Shown here: positions 36,264 through 45,550 of the stretch, piece after piece | How positions within the stretch are numbered: position 1 is the first letter of the stretch | Layout: every line of letters begins with the position of its first letter | Source: Ruegeria sp. TM1040 | Lineage (GTDB): Bacteria > Pseudomonadota > Alphaproteobacteria > Rhodobacterales > Rhodobacteraceae | Length of the DNA stretch: 64,000 nucleotides | Assembly (NCBI RefSeq): GCF_000014065.1 | Contig: NC_008044.1 | Coordinates: 2,937,501 to 3,001,500 of the forward strand | Direction of reading: 5' to 3' | Made by a program: the position numbers and the translations under genes | The notes under the pieces: model-generated | What the model was told of the DNA's origin: nothing | Seen by the model: only the letters and a program-made list of their open reading frames with translations | Database searches by the model: none

Positions 36264-37525
36264 GCAACGCGCCAAAATTCACAACGCTCGGCTGTCGGCT
36301 CAATGCCTATGAAACAGAGGCCATGAAGGAGCTCAGCCGCCAGGCGGGCCTTGAGGGTGCCGTAGTGGTCAATACATGTGCCGTAACCGCCGAGGCAGTG
36401 CGCAAGGCGCGTCAGGAAATTCGCAAACTGCGGCGCGATCACCCGGATGCGCCCATTATCGTCACCGGATGTGCCGCCCAGACCGAGCCGGAAACCTTTG
36501 CCGCGATGAGCGAAGTCACGCAGGTGATCGGCAACACCGAAAAGATGCAGCCCGAAACATGGCAGCGCATGGCCAAGGGGCTGGATTTCATCGGCGCCAC
36601 CGAAAAAGTTCTAGTGGACGACATCATGTCGGTGACAGAGACCGCAAGTCATCTGATTGATGGGTTCGGGACGCGGTCCAGGGCCTATGTGCAGGTCCAA
36701 AACGGCTGCGATCATCGCTGTACCTTTTGCATCATCCCCTATGGACGCGGCAATTCCCGCTCCGTGCCTGCCGGCGTTGTTGTGGATCAGATCAAGCGTC
36801 TGGTCGACAAAGGCTACAACGAGGTGGTGCTGACCGGGGTCGATCTGACCAGCTGGGGTGCGGATTTGCCCGCAAGTCCCAAGCTGGGAGACCTTGTGAT
36901 GCGAATCTTGAAGCTCGTCCCAGATTTGCCCCGTCTGCGTATCTCGTCGATCGATTCGATCGAAGTGGACGAAAACCTGATGCAGGCCATCGCCACAGAG
37001 CCACGCCTGATGCCCCACCTGCATCTGAGCCTGCAACATGGCGATGATCTCATTCTAAAGCGGATGAAACGGCGCCATCTGCGCGATGACGCCATTCGGT
37101 TCACGGAGGAAGCCCGCAAGCTGCGTCCGCAGATGACCTTTGGCGCGGATATCATCGCCGGCTTTCCGACCGAAACCGAATCGCATTTTGAAAACTCGCT
37201 CAAACTCGTAACCGAATGCGACCTCACCTGGCTGCATGTCTTCCCCTATTCCAAGCGCGAGGGAACCCCAGCCGCCAAGATCCCGTCACAGGTCAATGGC
37301 AATGTGATCAAGGAACGTGCTGCGCGCCTGCGTGCCATCGGCGAAGCACAGATTGCCAGACACCTCTCCGAGCAGATCGGTCGTCAACATAGCATCTTGA
37401 TGGAAAACCCTCACATGGGGCGCACAGAACAGTTCACCGAAGTGCGCTTTGCCACACCACAGACCGAAGGCGCCCTCGTTCAGGCGCAGATCACCGGGAG
37501 CGATGGGCTGCAGCTCACCGCCTGA
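36260..37525 (+). CDS. mtaB: tRNA t6A37 methylthiotransferase MtaB
   Basis: A 421-residue radical-SAM methylthiotransferase that converts t6A37 of tRNA to ms2t6A. The N-terminal UPF0004 cluster ligands are in LGCRLNAYE, NTCAVTAEA and TGCAAQ, and the radical SAM CX3CX2C appears as CDHRCTFC. A C-terminal TRAM-like stretch follows (GRTEQFTEVRFATPQ). The TPXL motif separates this from MiaB only by detailed comparison, so MtaB is preferred for its KLRRDHPDAPIIVTGCAA and LQHGDD segments. Overlap with dapF is ATGA, and a CPT-like kinase gene starts 17 bases later. Confidence 0.9.
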   Translation: MSNAPKFTTLGCRLNAYETEAMKELSRQAGLEGAVVVNTCAVTAEAVRKARQEIRKLRRDHPDAPIIVTGCAAQTEPETFAAMSEVTQVIGNTEKMQPETWQRMAKGLDFIGATEKVLVDDIMSVTETASHLIDGFGTRSRAYVQVQNGCDHRCTFCIIPYGRGNSRSVPAGVVVDQIKRLVDKGYNEVVLTGVDLTSWGADLPASPKLGDLVMRILKLVPDLPRLRISSIDSIEVDENLMQAIATEPRLMPHLHLSLQHGDDLILKRMKRRHLRDDAIRFTEEARKLRPQMTFGADIIAGFPTETESHFENSLKLVTECDLTWLHVFPYSKREGTPAAKIPSQVNGNVIKERAARLRAIGEAQIARHLSEQIGRQHSILMENPHMGRTEQFTEVRFATPQTEGALVQAQITGSDGLQLTA

Positions 37526-37542
37526 CGCCGGGAGGTCGTCCA

Positions 37543-38064
37543 ATGGCGCTGATACTGTTTCTGCATGGCCCCTCCAGCAGCGGCAAATCCACACTCGCCA
37601 AAGCGATCAGAGAGGCTTCCTCCCGACCGCTCCTGCATCTCTCCATCGATCATCTGCGCGACAGCGGAGCCTGGGAGCCGCAGGCCTACCCGGATTGGGC
37701 AGGAGCGCGCGCTGGATTCTTCTCCGGCTTTCACAGGGCGGTCAAAGCCTTTGCGGATGCCGGGAACGACCTGATCCTTGAGCATATCCTCGACACGCCG
37801 GGCTGGCATGCTGATCTCCAGCAGCTCTTTTGCGGCCACAAGGTCATTTTCATCGGCCTCACGCCCTCGCTATCCACGCTCGAGACCCGCGAGGCCGCGC
37901 GCGGCGACCGCCCGGCGGGCAGCGCAGCGCGGGATTTTGAACATGTTCACCGCGACCTCAGCTATGATCTGACGCTGGATGGCTCCGCCCCCCTCCAGGA
38001 GAGTGTCAGATCCATCCTGTCGATGACCTCTGCACCACTAGCCCGCTCCCGGTTCTTCAACTGA
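37543..38064 (+). CDS. Chloramphenicol-phosphotransferase-like P-loop kinase
   Basis: A 173-residue small kinase. It has a P-loop LHGPSSSGKSTLAKAI at the N-terminus and the downstream CPT-like features: SIDHLRD acid, GNDLILEHILD, and ETREAARGDRPAGSAARDFEHVHRDLSYDLTLD. This corresponds to the Streptomyces chloramphenicol phosphotransferase family (PF07931), whose housekeeping members have unknown substrates. The gene begins 17 bases after mtaB and lies at the end of the dapF-mtaB group. There is no evidence that it gives antibiotic resistance here. Confidence 0.78.
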   Translation: MALILFLHGPSSSGKSTLAKAIREASSRPLLHLSIDHLRDSGAWEPQAYPDWAGARAGFFSGFHRAVKAFADAGNDLILEHILDTPGWHADLQQLFCGHKVIFIGLTPSLSTLETREAARGDRPAGSAARDFEHVHRDLSYDLTLDGSAPLQESVRSILSMTSAPLARSRFFN

Positions 38065-38073
38065 TCCCCTCCC

Positions 38074-38134
38074 CCTTCTTCTAACGGCAAATATCCCGGG
38101 GTGAATGCGCCGTCAGGCGCAGAGGGGCTGGCCC
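38074..38134 (-). repeat. Dispersed GC-rich intergenic repeat, copy C
   Basis: On the minus strand it reads GGGGCCAGCCCC, a hairpin GCGCC-tgac-GGCGC, then CACCCCGGGATATTTGCCG and an AGAAGAAG tail. It sits between the CPT-like gene and the end of the bc1 operon. Confidence 0.65.
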
Positions 38135-38147
38135 CATTTCTAGAATC

Positions 38148-38182
38148 AAAAAAAACCCCCGCATCCGAAGATGCGAGGGTTT
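38148..38182 (-). terminator. Intrinsic terminator of the petABC operon
   Basis: On the minus strand AACCCTCGCATC-TTCG-GATGCGGGGGTT is a stable tetraloop hairpin followed by a run of T. It begins about 25 bases after the petC stop. Confidence 0.9.
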
Positions 38183-38205
38183 CTCAAACTTTCAGCAGGA
38201 TACCC

Positions 38206-38997
38206 TTAGGAGGTTTTCTTGCCTTTGTGCGGGGCCCAGAGGCGTTTGTTGGTGAGGTAAAGCAGAACCGACAGCACGGTCAGGAACAGCACACCAACAA
38301 AACCGGCTTGCTTGCGCGCCATCATCTTGGGCTCTGCAGTCCACATCAGAAACGCCGAAACATCCTTCGAGAGGTTCTCGAGGTCGTTTTCATGACCGTC
38401 GATGAACTCCACCTGCTCATCCGCGAGCGGCGGTGCCATCGAGATCCAGCCACCGGGGAAGGCGGTGTTCTTGTAGAACGTGGTCCCGGCTTCCACCTTG
38501 GTTTCGCCGGTGTAGCCGGTCATCAGGGAGGCGATGTATTCCGCGCCGCCCATGCCCTTGAAGAGCTGGTTGATGCCAAGGCCATAGGGACCGTGGAAAC
38601 CCGCACGCGCCTTTGCCATCAGGCTCAGATCCGGTGCGCCAAGGGCCGTGTTCTCGGGGAAATGATCCACCGGTTTGGCCGGGCGGAAATCATCAAGCTC
38701 GGGGTCGAACACCTCGAAGTTGTCCGCCGCGTAAGCCCGGACCTGATCTTCGGGCATGCCCGGGCCATCAGAGTCAGAGAGAGTGCGGATCGGTACTTGC
38801 TTCAGACCGTGACATGCCGCGCAGACCTCGGTGTAGATCTGAAGGCCACGCTGAAGCTGGTTCTGGTCGTAGGTGCCAAACGGCCCCTCAAAAGAGAAGG
38901 CGTAGTCTTCGACATGGCCGCCTGCCCCAGCCGCGAAAGACGCGGCCGGAACAAGTGCCAGAGCAAAGGCAGCACCGGTTACAATTTTCTTGAACAT
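38206..38997 (-). CDS. petC: Cytochrome c1 of the bc1 complex
   Basis: A 263-residue haem protein of the quinol:cytochrome c oxidoreductase. It has a cleavable signal ([22 protein letters not shown]), the CAACHG haem-binding motif near residue 55, and a C-terminal membrane anchor ([16 protein letters not shown]). The methionine ligand is probably within GMGGAEYI. It is the last gene of petABC, following petB by 18 bases, and is followed by a strong terminator. Confidence 0.96.
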   Translation of the reverse strand: MFKKIVTGAAFALALVPAASFAAGAGGHVEDYAFSFEGPFGTYDQNQLQRGLQIYTEVCAACHGLKQVPIRTLSDSDGPGMPEDQVRAYAADNFEVFDPELDDFRPAKPVDHFPENTALGAPDLSLMAKARAGFHGPYGLGINQLFKGMGGAEYIASLMTGYTGETKVEAGTTFYKNTAFPGGWISMAPPLADEQVEFIDGHENDLENLSKDVSAFLMWTAEPKMMARKQAGFVGVLFLTVLSVLLYLTNKRLWAPHKGKKTS

Positions 38998-39015
38998 TGG
39001 TAGCTGTCCTTCTTC

Positions 39016-40344
39016 TTATTCAGCAGGAGTAGCTTCGGATTTCTTGCCGTAGTGGGCATTGAAATCGTCTTCGATGGTGGCGGGGATAGGCTCTGGCTTC
39101 TCGATCACACCCAGAAGCGGCAGGATCACGAGGAAGTATGCGAACCAATAGGCCGATGCGATCAGCGAGAAGGTCGCATAAGGCTCTTCCGCAGGCATCG
39201 CCCCCAGCCACATCAGGGCAAAGAAGTCGATGACCAGAAGCAGGAACCACCACTTGAACTGCGGGCGGTACTTGCCCGAGCGTACACGAGAGGTGTCGAG
39301 CCAGGGCGCCAGCGCCATGACGGCAATCGCACCAAACATCGCCAGAACACCAAAGAACTTCGCATCGATGATACCACCGGTCACAAAGGAGGCGATCTGT
39401 ACAACCCAAACTTCAGAGGTGAAGGCACGCAGGATCGCGTAGAACGGCAGGAAGTACCATTCCGGAACGATATGCGCAGGTGTCACCAGCGGGTTGGCCT
39501 CGATGTAGTTGTCCGGGTGACCAAGATAGTTCGGCATGAAGCCGACAATCGCCCAGAAGATAACCAGCACAACCGCAAGGCCGAGGAAATCCTTGATCAC
39601 GAAGTAGGGCCAGAACGGCAGGGTGTCTTTCTTGGCTTCTTCCTTGGAACCGCGACGCACATCAACACCGGTCGGGTTGTTGTTGCCCGTGGTGTGGAAG
39701 GCCCAGATGTGAACGATCACGAGGGCCGCAATCACAAAGGGCAGAAGGTAGTGCAGCGAGAAGAAGCGGTTCAGGGTCGCATTGCCCACCGAGGGTCCGC
39801 CCAGAAGCCAGGTCTGGATCGGCTCGCCGATGAACGGGATCGCGCCAAAGAGGCCGGTGATCACGGTTGCACCCCAGAAGGACATCTGACCCCAAGGCAG
39901 AACGTAGCCCATGAAGGCGGTGCCCATCATCATCAGATAGATCAGCATGCCCACGATCCACGTGATTTCACGCGGGGCCTTGTAGGACCCATAAAACAGG
40001 CCGCGGAAGATGTGAATGTAGACGGCAACAAAGAACAGCGATGCACCATTCATGTGCAGATACCGCAGCATGTAGCCGCCGTTCACGTTGCGCATGATGT
40101 GCTCGACAGAGGCAAACGCCAGATCGGCGTGCGGCGTGTAGTGCATCACCAGCATGATGCCGGTCACGATCTGCAGCGCCAAACAGAAAGCGAGGACGAT
40201 ACCCCAGATCCACCACCAGTTCAGGTTCTTCGGGGTGGGGATCATGATGGTGTCATAAACGAGGCCAACGATCGGCAGGCGGCTGTGCAGCCACTTCTCT
40301 GCGCCCGTCTTTGGCTCGTAATGGTCGTGCGGAATACCAGACAT
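39016..40344 (-). CDS. petB: Cytochrome b of the bc1 complex
   Basis: A 442-residue polytopic membrane protein holding hemes bL and bH and both quinone sites. Seen are the Qo-site motif [14 protein letters not shown], the haem-ligand histidines in [12 protein letters not shown] and [11 protein letters not shown], and eight or more hydrophobic segments. Length is normal for bacterial cytochrome b (about 430-450). It lies between petA and petC and should be expressed with both. Confidence 0.97.
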   Translation of the reverse strand: MSGIPHDHYEPKTGAEKWLHSRLPIVGLVYDTIMIPTPKNLNWWWIWGIVLAFCLALQIVTGIMLVMHYTPHADLAFASVEHIMRNVNGGYMLRYLHMNGASLFFVAVYIHIFRGLFYGSYKAPREITWIVGMLIYLMMMGTAFMGYVLPWGQMSFWGATVITGLFGAIPFIGEPIQTWLLGGPSVGNATLNRFFSLHYLLPFVIAALVIVHIWAFHTTGNNNPTGVDVRRGSKEEAKKDTLPFWPYFVIKDFLGLAVVLVIFWAIVGFMPNYLGHPDNYIEANPLVTPAHIVPEWYFLPFYAILRAFTSEVWVVQIASFVTGGIIDAKFFGVLAMFGAIAVMALAPWLDTSRVRSGKYRPQFKWWFLLLVIDFFALMWLGAMPAEEPYATFSLIASAYWFAYFLVILPLLGVIEKPEPIPATIEDDFNAHYGKKSEATPAE

Positions 40345-40359
40345 TGCGTGCGCCCCTCC

Positions 40360-40920
40360 TTATCCCAGCTTGATGGTGTTTTCGTCGGTGAACTCAGCCA
40401 CCGGGATGTGAAGGTTCTGCGGTGCGGGGCCTTTGCGGATACGACCTGCGGTATCGTAGTGCGAGCCGTGGCACGGGCAGAACCAGCCGTTGAATTCGCC
40501 GGCACCGTCGCCGAGCGGAACACAGCCGAGGTGGGTACAGACACCCATCATCACCAGCCATTCACCATTCTCATCAAGAGTACGGTTTTCATCCGAAGCA
40601 TCGGTCCCCGGCTTGTTGGGGTTCTCCGAAGAGGCGTCGATCAGCTCTGCCATCTCGACAGCGCGTGCTTCGTCAATTTCTTCCTGTGTGCGGCGGCGAA
40701 TGAACACCGGCTTACCAAGGAACATAACAGAGATCTGCGTGCCGACGTCGACGCCTGAAATGTCCACAAGGATGGAGGACAGGGCCTGAACGTCAGCCGA
40801 GGGATTCATCTGGTTGACCAGTGGCCAAACGGCGGCACCCGCGGTGACTGCCCCTGCGCCAGCGGTGGCGTAGTAGAGGAAATCTCTCCGGGTTCCTTCG
40901 TGGTCTTCTGCGTGGGACAC
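40360..40920 (-). CDS. petA: Ubiquinol-cytochrome c reductase Rieske iron-sulfur subunit
   Basis: A 186-residue membrane-anchored Rieske protein. The N-terminus carries a twin-arginine-like [22 protein letters not shown] anchor. The [2Fe-2S] ligands are in the two boxes [10 protein letters not shown] and CPCHGSHYD, each with the required cysteine, histidine pair. It is the first gene of petABC and its product moves electrons from quinol to cytochrome c1. About 220 bases lie upstream, with the promoter presumably there. Confidence 0.97.
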   Translation of the reverse strand: MSHAEDHEGTRRDFLYYATAGAGAVTAGAAVWPLVNQMNPSADVQALSSILVDISGVDVGTQISVMFLGKPVFIRRRTQEEIDEARAVEMAELIDASSENPNKPGTDASDENRTLDENGEWLVMMGVCTHLGCVPLGDGAGEFNGWFCPCHGSHYDTAGRIRKGPAPQNLHIPVAEFTDENTIKLG

Positions 40921-41144
40921 GAGTTTTCTCCAAGTTTCAGCGCCCGTTTAGGGCAAACATGCGCTTACACCGCAATAAACGCGGTGACTCAGCCGCGTGT
41001 CTAGCGATGCAAACCGGGTTCGTCTAGCGGTCAAAGCAGCGCAGGCCCGCTTGAATGATGCATTCTGTCGCAGAACTGTTGCACTGCTGCGCCTTTAGTA
41101 CCTATCTGCGTTAGCTTCCTTTAAAACGAAGTGAACTCCGATAC

Positions 41145-41747
41145 TCAACTTTGGCGCGGATTCGTGGCCACCATGGCGGGGCGCGTTTCAAAGGTTTTGA
41201 ACCATGCGGCCAACTCGGGCGCAGCGGCGCGCCAGTTCAGATCAGGGTGCCTAAAATCCACATAGTCCAGGGCCGCAGCAACAGCCAATTGGCCAATATT
41301 TATTGGGCCGGACAACAAAGGCATCCAGCGCGTCTCTACAGCACTGCAACCGCCAAGCACCTTGCGAGTCTGTCCCTCGAGCCAAGCATCCCATTGTTTT
41401 TCAGCTGGGCGCAGGCGCTTTTCGTAAGACATGGAGACCGCAGCATCCATGATCCCGTCGGCTGTCGCCTCCAGAACCTTTATGTCCCAACCGCCACGGT
41501 ACAGCGTGCTCCCTGCGCGGGAGTCCAAAAATTCGCAAATAACCCGACTGTCATAAAGGGTGGGGCCGCCTTCGCGGGCCAGAGCTGGGATTTTTGCCAG
41601 CGGATTGCTGGCAGCAAGGGCCGAATCCGGTTCTGTCACCGTGGTGGCAACAAGCTGCAGTTCCACGTCATCCAACTGCTCTGTCTCGTGCAGAACCAGA
41701 ACCACTTTGCGAACAAAGGGGGAAGCGGGCGAATAAAAAAGCTTCAT
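41145..41747 (-). CDS. Glutathione S-transferase family protein
   Basis: A protein of about 200 residues with a GST fold. The N-terminal thioredoxin-like part has KLFYSPASPFVRKVVLVLHET, where the SPFV stretch is the usual active-site region, and IPALAREGGPTLYDSRVICEFLD, the glutathione gamma-glutamyl site. The C-terminal helical domain is present and ends at a typical length. The start at 41747 gives a family N-terminus; the frame is open to 41849. It is next to no obvious partner gene. Confidence 0.88.
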   Translation of the reverse strand: MKLFYSPASPFVRKVVLVLHETEQLDDVELQLVATTVTEPDSALAASNPLAKIPALAREGGPTLYDSRVICEFLDSRAGSTLYRGGWDIKVLEATADGIMDAAVSMSYEKRLRPAEKQWDAWLEGQTRKVLGGCSAVETRWMPLLSGPINIGQLAVAAALDYVDFRHPDLNWRAAAPELAAWFKTFETRPAMVATNPRQS

Positions 41748-41864
41748 CTCATGAGGTCTCCCAAGTTGGCGCAACTCTAGCGGGTAGATGCCCGTTTGGG
41801 AAATGGGTGATCGCAAAAACCGCACAGAGCGGCTGGCATTTCGACGCAATCCCTCGTCACGAAA

Positions 41865-42560
41865 TCAGGCTCCGAGGTATCCCCGAAGCGCTGGCGGCGG
41901 GTTGTCCAACAAGGCATGCGTCGGCGCAGGAGGATACAATTGACCTTCGGCTATCAGGATCACCTGATCGGCAATGCGGCGCGCATCATCTGGATCATGA
42001 CTCACCATCAACAAGGTGACACCGTTTTCAGAGGTGATTTCCTTGACGAGATCGAGCATCTCGGCCTTGAGCGCCGGCCCCAGTGCCGCAAACGGCTCGT
42101 CCAGAAGCAAAATATCGCGTCTTTGCACCAACACCCGGGCCAGCGCCGCACGGCTTTGCTGCCCTCCCGAAAGCTCTGCTGGCTTGCGCTCCTCCAGGCC
42201 GCCCAGCCCCACACGCGCAATGGCCTCCTCCACAGTCTGCCTCTCCTTCGGCCTGAGCTTCCGATTGGGATCAATCCCAAGCCCGGCATTCTGGCGCACG
42301 GTCAGGTGTGGAAATAGATTGCCATCCTGAAAGAGCATCGCCACCGGGCGTTGTCCCGGCCTGTGCGCAGTGAGATCCTCGCCACGCCAGAGGACCTGAC
42401 CCGCGTGCAACGGTTGAAACCCCGCAATCGCCTCGAGCAGGGTGGATTTCCCGGCACCCGAAGGCCCGATAACCGCCACGGAGTCGGCCGCGCCTATCGA
42501 CGCCGTGCCCGACAGACAAAAGCTGCCTTTGCGAATATCGAGATCTTCAAGCCTCAGCAT
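41865..42560 (-). CDS. thiQ: Thiamine ABC transporter ATP-binding protein
   Basis: A 231-residue ABC ATPase. Walker A is IGPSGAGKSTLLEAIAG (about residues 34-50), the signature is LSGGQQSRAALARVL, and Walker B is ILLLDEPFAALGP. The start at 42560 has GGAGGG seven bases upstream. It overlaps the thiP gene by 14 bases and completes the thiBPQ operon under a TPP riboswitch. It powers uptake of thiamine, TPP or a thiamine analogue. Confidence 0.93.
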   Translation of the reverse strand: MLRLEDLDIRKGSFCLSGTASIGAADSVAVIGPSGAGKSTLLEAIAGFQPLHAGQVLWRGEDLTAHRPGQRPVAMLFQDGNLFPHLTVRQNAGLGIDPNRKLRPKERQTVEEAIARVGLGGLEERKPAELSGGQQSRAALARVLVQRRDILLLDEPFAALGPALKAEMLDLVKEITSENGVTLLMVSHDPDDARRIADQVILIAEGQLYPPAPTHALLDNPPPALRGYLGA

Positions 42561-44118
42561 GAAAACGCCCTCCCCGGTCCAGCGCCCAGAATGCACCTAT
42601 CGACAACACAAACAACAGGAGCGCCGCTGCCTGCGCCGCCTCCATCCGGTAGGCCCCCATCAGCCGGTAGACCTGGAGCGGCAGGGTGGCGACTTCTGGA
42701 TCAGCAAAAAGTGCGATTACACCAAGATCGCCAAGCGAAAGCGCAGCAGTAAGCCCGGTCGCGAATCCGATCTGCGCGCGGCAGCGCGGCAGCAGAACAA
42801 TCCTCCAGACCGTACCCGCGCGCATATCCAGCGCCAAGGCAAGCCGGCCATTCTGCCAAAGCACCTGCCGCAGGCGTGGCACGAGGATGCGCAGCGCAAA
42901 GGGCAAGGCCATTACCATGTTCACGAGGGCCGTCACCGGTAGAGCCAAGAGGCGCGGATCCACAAAGGGATAGACCATGACAAACAATCCAGTCCCAATC
43001 ACCAATGGCGACGCGGCGAGCCCAAGGATCCCCGCGACCTCGCCCAAGCGCTTGCGTCCAAGCGCGATGCTCGCCGAGAGCGGCAGCGCAACAATCAACA
43101 ACAGCACCGTACTCAGGGTTGCAACCTGCAAAGAGACCAATGCCGCGCTCCAGACCGAACGCGGCAGCGTCCAAAGCCCCGGGAGCCCTGCCATCACCAC
43201 CGACAGCAATGGCAACAGCAGGAACAGAGCAGCAGCGAAAATCCAGACACCATCCAGACAGCGCGTGAATGCGCCTTTGCCGTCCCAACGCATCACCGCA
43301 CGATCAAGTCCAGCCCCCAGCCCCTCGGTGGTGGAGGCCCGAAGCGCTAGAAGTGCTGCCACAATGGTCAGACCAAGCTGCACAGTCGCAAGCATCGCCG
43401 CCCGCCCAAGATCAAAGTCAAAATGAAAGGCCTGGTAGATCGCGAGTTCCAGCGTGGTGGCGCGAGGCCCGCCCCCCAGGGTCAAGGCAACCGCAAAGCT
43501 GGAAAGGCAGATGGCGAAAATCACCGCCGCAGCACCCGGCAGGACCTGTCGCAGCATCGGCAATTCGATCAAGAACCATATTGCGCGCGGCCCCGCGTTC
43601 AACTGTGCCGCCAAACGAAAGCGTTCGGCCGGGATTTCTTGCCAGCCCTGAAGGATCAGACGGGTCGCCAGTGGCAAGTTAAAGAACACATGGGCAATCA
43701 CTACCCCGTGCAGCCCGTAGATCTGCAAGGGCGGCACGCCGATGAGGCTGAGGATGTCACTCACCCAACCAGACCGCCCAAAGACAGAGAGCAATCCGAG
43801 AATGGCAACAATCACGGGCAGGATGAATGGCGCGCCGAGCAAGGTAATGAGTGCACGCCGCCCCCAAAAGCGCCGCCGCGCCAAGGCACGCGCCACAGGC
43901 ACGGCAAGCCCGACACTCAGCAGCGCAGACAGGCTTGCTTGGACGAGCGTGAAGCGAAGCGCGGCCCAATCGGCTGCGGCAAACCTAGCGCCCCCGTCAG
44001 CATGCCAGGCGACCGCGACAAGTGTGCCCAGAACCAAGAGCAACACACCAAGAGCAGCGCAGGTTCCGGGCCAGGTCGCGACGACGGGCAAGCTTATCGG
44101 CTGAGCGCTGCGCGCCAT
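42547..44118 (-). CDS. thiP: Thiamine ABC transporter permease
   Basis: A 523-residue integral membrane protein with two homologous halves, each with an ABC-permease loop, the usual ThiP layout (about twelve membrane helices). The EAA-like loops are in the LILQGWQEIPAERFRLAAQLNAGP and DMRAGTVWRIVLLPRCRAQIG stretches. It overlaps both thiB (25 bases) and thiQ (14 bases), showing tight translational coupling. Confidence 0.92.
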   Translation of the reverse strand: MARSAQPISLPVVATWPGTCAALGVLLLVLGTLVAVAWHADGGARFAAADWAALRFTLVQASLSALLSVGLAVPVARALARRRFWGRRALITLLGAPFILPVIVAILGLLSVFGRSGWVSDILSLIGVPPLQIYGLHGVVIAHVFFNLPLATRLILQGWQEIPAERFRLAAQLNAGPRAIWFLIELPMLRQVLPGAAAVIFAICLSSFAVALTLGGGPRATTLELAIYQAFHFDFDLGRAAMLATVQLGLTIVAALLALRASTTEGLGAGLDRAVMRWDGKGAFTRCLDGVWIFAAALFLLLPLLSVVMAGLPGLWTLPRSVWSAALVSLQVATLSTVLLLIVALPLSASIALGRKRLGEVAGILGLAASPLVIGTGLFVMVYPFVDPRLLALPVTALVNMVMALPFALRILVPRLRQVLWQNGRLALALDMRAGTVWRIVLLPRCRAQIGFATGLTAALSLGDLGVIALFADPEVATLPLQVYRLMGAYRMEAAQAAALLLFVLSIGAFWALDRGGRFHAEA

Positions 44119-45074
44119 TCTTCCAACGCCTCGGCGCGCAGCGCAGCGGCTTCGTCCTCGGGCAGAAGCAGTGATTTCTCCGGGCTGATCAGGGTTTCAA
44201 ACCCCTGTGGCAAGCCTGAATCAGGCGTGACGGCGGGGTACATCCAGTTTGTGGTTGGGATGATCGACTGGAAGGCATCAGAGACCATGAACTCGAGGAA
44301 CTGATCCGCCAATGCGCTCTCATCGCTCGCCGCGAGCTTGCCCGCGACCTCGACCTGCATGTAGTGACCTTCATCGAATAGTGCAGCCGACTTGCTGTCG
44401 TCCTCTTCGGCGATCAGATGATAGGCGGGCGACGTGGTGTAGGAGAGCACCATATCTGCCTCGCCTTCGAGGAACAGTCCGTATGCTTCGGACCAGCCTT
44501 TGGTGACGGTGACGATATTGTCGCTGAGACCTTCCCAGAGGGCAGGCGCGTCCTCCCCATATGCGGCCTTTACCCACATCAAGAGCCCCAGTCCCGGCGT
44601 CGAGGACCTTGGATCCTGGATCACGATTTTCAGATCACTGTCAGCCAAGGCTTCAAAGTTCGAAGGTGCCGGAACATCTGCGTTGTGAACAAATGCAAAA
44701 TATCCCCAGTCATAGGGGGCAAAATGCGTGTCGCTCCAGGTGATTGGCAGTGCGTAATCGGCCTCAACCGACACTGGCGCAAACAATCCGGTTTCCTTGG
44801 CTGCCGCGGTAAGGTTGGTGTCGAGCCCTAAGACCACATCCGCGTCAGACCGAGCGCCTTCCAGTTTGATCCGCGCGAGCAGCGCAGCGCCATCGCCCGC
44901 GCCGACGAATTTCAGATCGCATCCGCAGACCGCTTCAAAAGCCTCTTCGACGGCCGGTCCGGGTCCCCATTCCGAGACAAAGCTGTCGTAAGTATAGACC
45001 ACCAATTCCGGCGTATCCGCAGCGGCAACTGCAGTAGCTAAACAAGTGGCGCTCGCAAAGATGAGGGATTTCAT
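44094..45074 (-). CDS. thiB: Thiamine-binding periplasmic protein
   Basis: A 326-residue solute-binding protein. A signal peptide is seen (MKSLIFASATCLATAVAAA), and the mature part opens with TPELVVYTYDSFVSEWGPGPAVEEAFE, characteristic of ThiB. GGAGG lies five bases before the start at 45074. It is the first gene of thiBPQ; a TPP riboswitch lies about 65 bases upstream, so transcription or translation falls when TPP is abundant. Confidence 0.95.
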   Translation of the reverse strand: MKSLIFASATCLATAVAAADTPELVVYTYDSFVSEWGPGPAVEEAFEAVCGCDLKFVGAGDGAALLARIKLEGARSDADVVLGLDTNLTAAAKETGLFAPVSVEADYALPITWSDTHFAPYDWGYFAFVHNADVPAPSNFEALADSDLKIVIQDPRSSTPGLGLLMWVKAAYGEDAPALWEGLSDNIVTVTKGWSEAYGLFLEGEADMVLSYTTSPAYHLIAEEDDSKSAALFDEGHYMQVEVAGKLAASDESALADQFLEFMVSDAFQSIIPTTNWMYPAVTPDSGLPQGFETLISPEKSLLLPEDEAAALRAEALEEWRAALSR

Positions 45075-45137
45075 GTCGTCCTCCAATATGCGGCGTCAGG
45101 CAAGGAGGAGAGCGCGGTGTAGACACCTTGTCATACC

Positions 45138-45233
45138 AAACCTTCCCTACGCCGGTATAATCCGGTTCAGGTTCAGCGGGTTCGCCCATAGGCATCTCAG
45201 CACGACCGCTCGCGCACCCCGAGGTGGGGCGAC
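45138..45233 (-). promoter_or_regulatory. TPP (thiamine pyrophosphate) riboswitch
   Basis: The minus strand carries the thi-box landmarks in order: CTCGGGGTGC, GTGCTGAGATG, ACCCGCTGAACCTGAACCGG and TACCGGCGTAGGGA. Their spacing fits the P2-P5 core of the TPP riboswitch aptamer. It precedes thiB by about 65 bases, so it controls the thiamine transporter operon. The expression platform (termination or start-site blocking) was not resolved. Confidence 0.95.
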
Positions 45234-45550
45234 ACTAGAAGCGCAAGGTAGGCTTTGCAAGGGGCTGGCATGCGAGGCTCTGCCTCGCGCTCCGGGATAT
45301 TTGAGGTTCGCAGAAGGCCAGTGGACGTTATTCTTTTAACTGGGAGGATCGCCGGGGTGCGACCCAAAGGGACAGAAGGGGGGCGATGCCACACTGCCGA
45401 TGTTAGACATCTGCGGAAACCTTCAAGAACCAAGCCCTGCAGCATCAAATCTGTGCTGGTTTTTGCGCTTATCTGACCTGTTGCGACGCGGGTCTCTTTT
45501 CCCGGGCAGGCTTTCTCGCTAAAGGATCAAATCAAAGGAGATCCGCGCGC
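45234..45550. other. 317-base gap between thi operon leader and aroC
   Basis: The left end probably contains the thi promoter and the right end the aroC promoter. A dispersed repeat copy occupies 45260-45318. No gene is seen. Confidence 0.5.
45260..45318 (+). repeat. Dispersed GC-rich intergenic repeat, copy D
   Basis: It contains AGGGGCTGGC, a hairpin GCGAGGC-tct-GCCTCGC, CTCCGGGATATTTGAGG and a CAGAAGG tail. It is the weakest copy, differing in the GC block and tail from copies A to C. Confidence 0.55.

Noticed and set aside
37543-38064. Chloramphenicol resistance gene
   Set aside because: Only the family is shared; there is no resistance context and many non-resistance members exist.
39052-40758. 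568-residue plus-strand open frame
   Set aside because: It lies opposite petB and petA, whose motifs are unambiguous, and has no recognisable domain or plausible composition.
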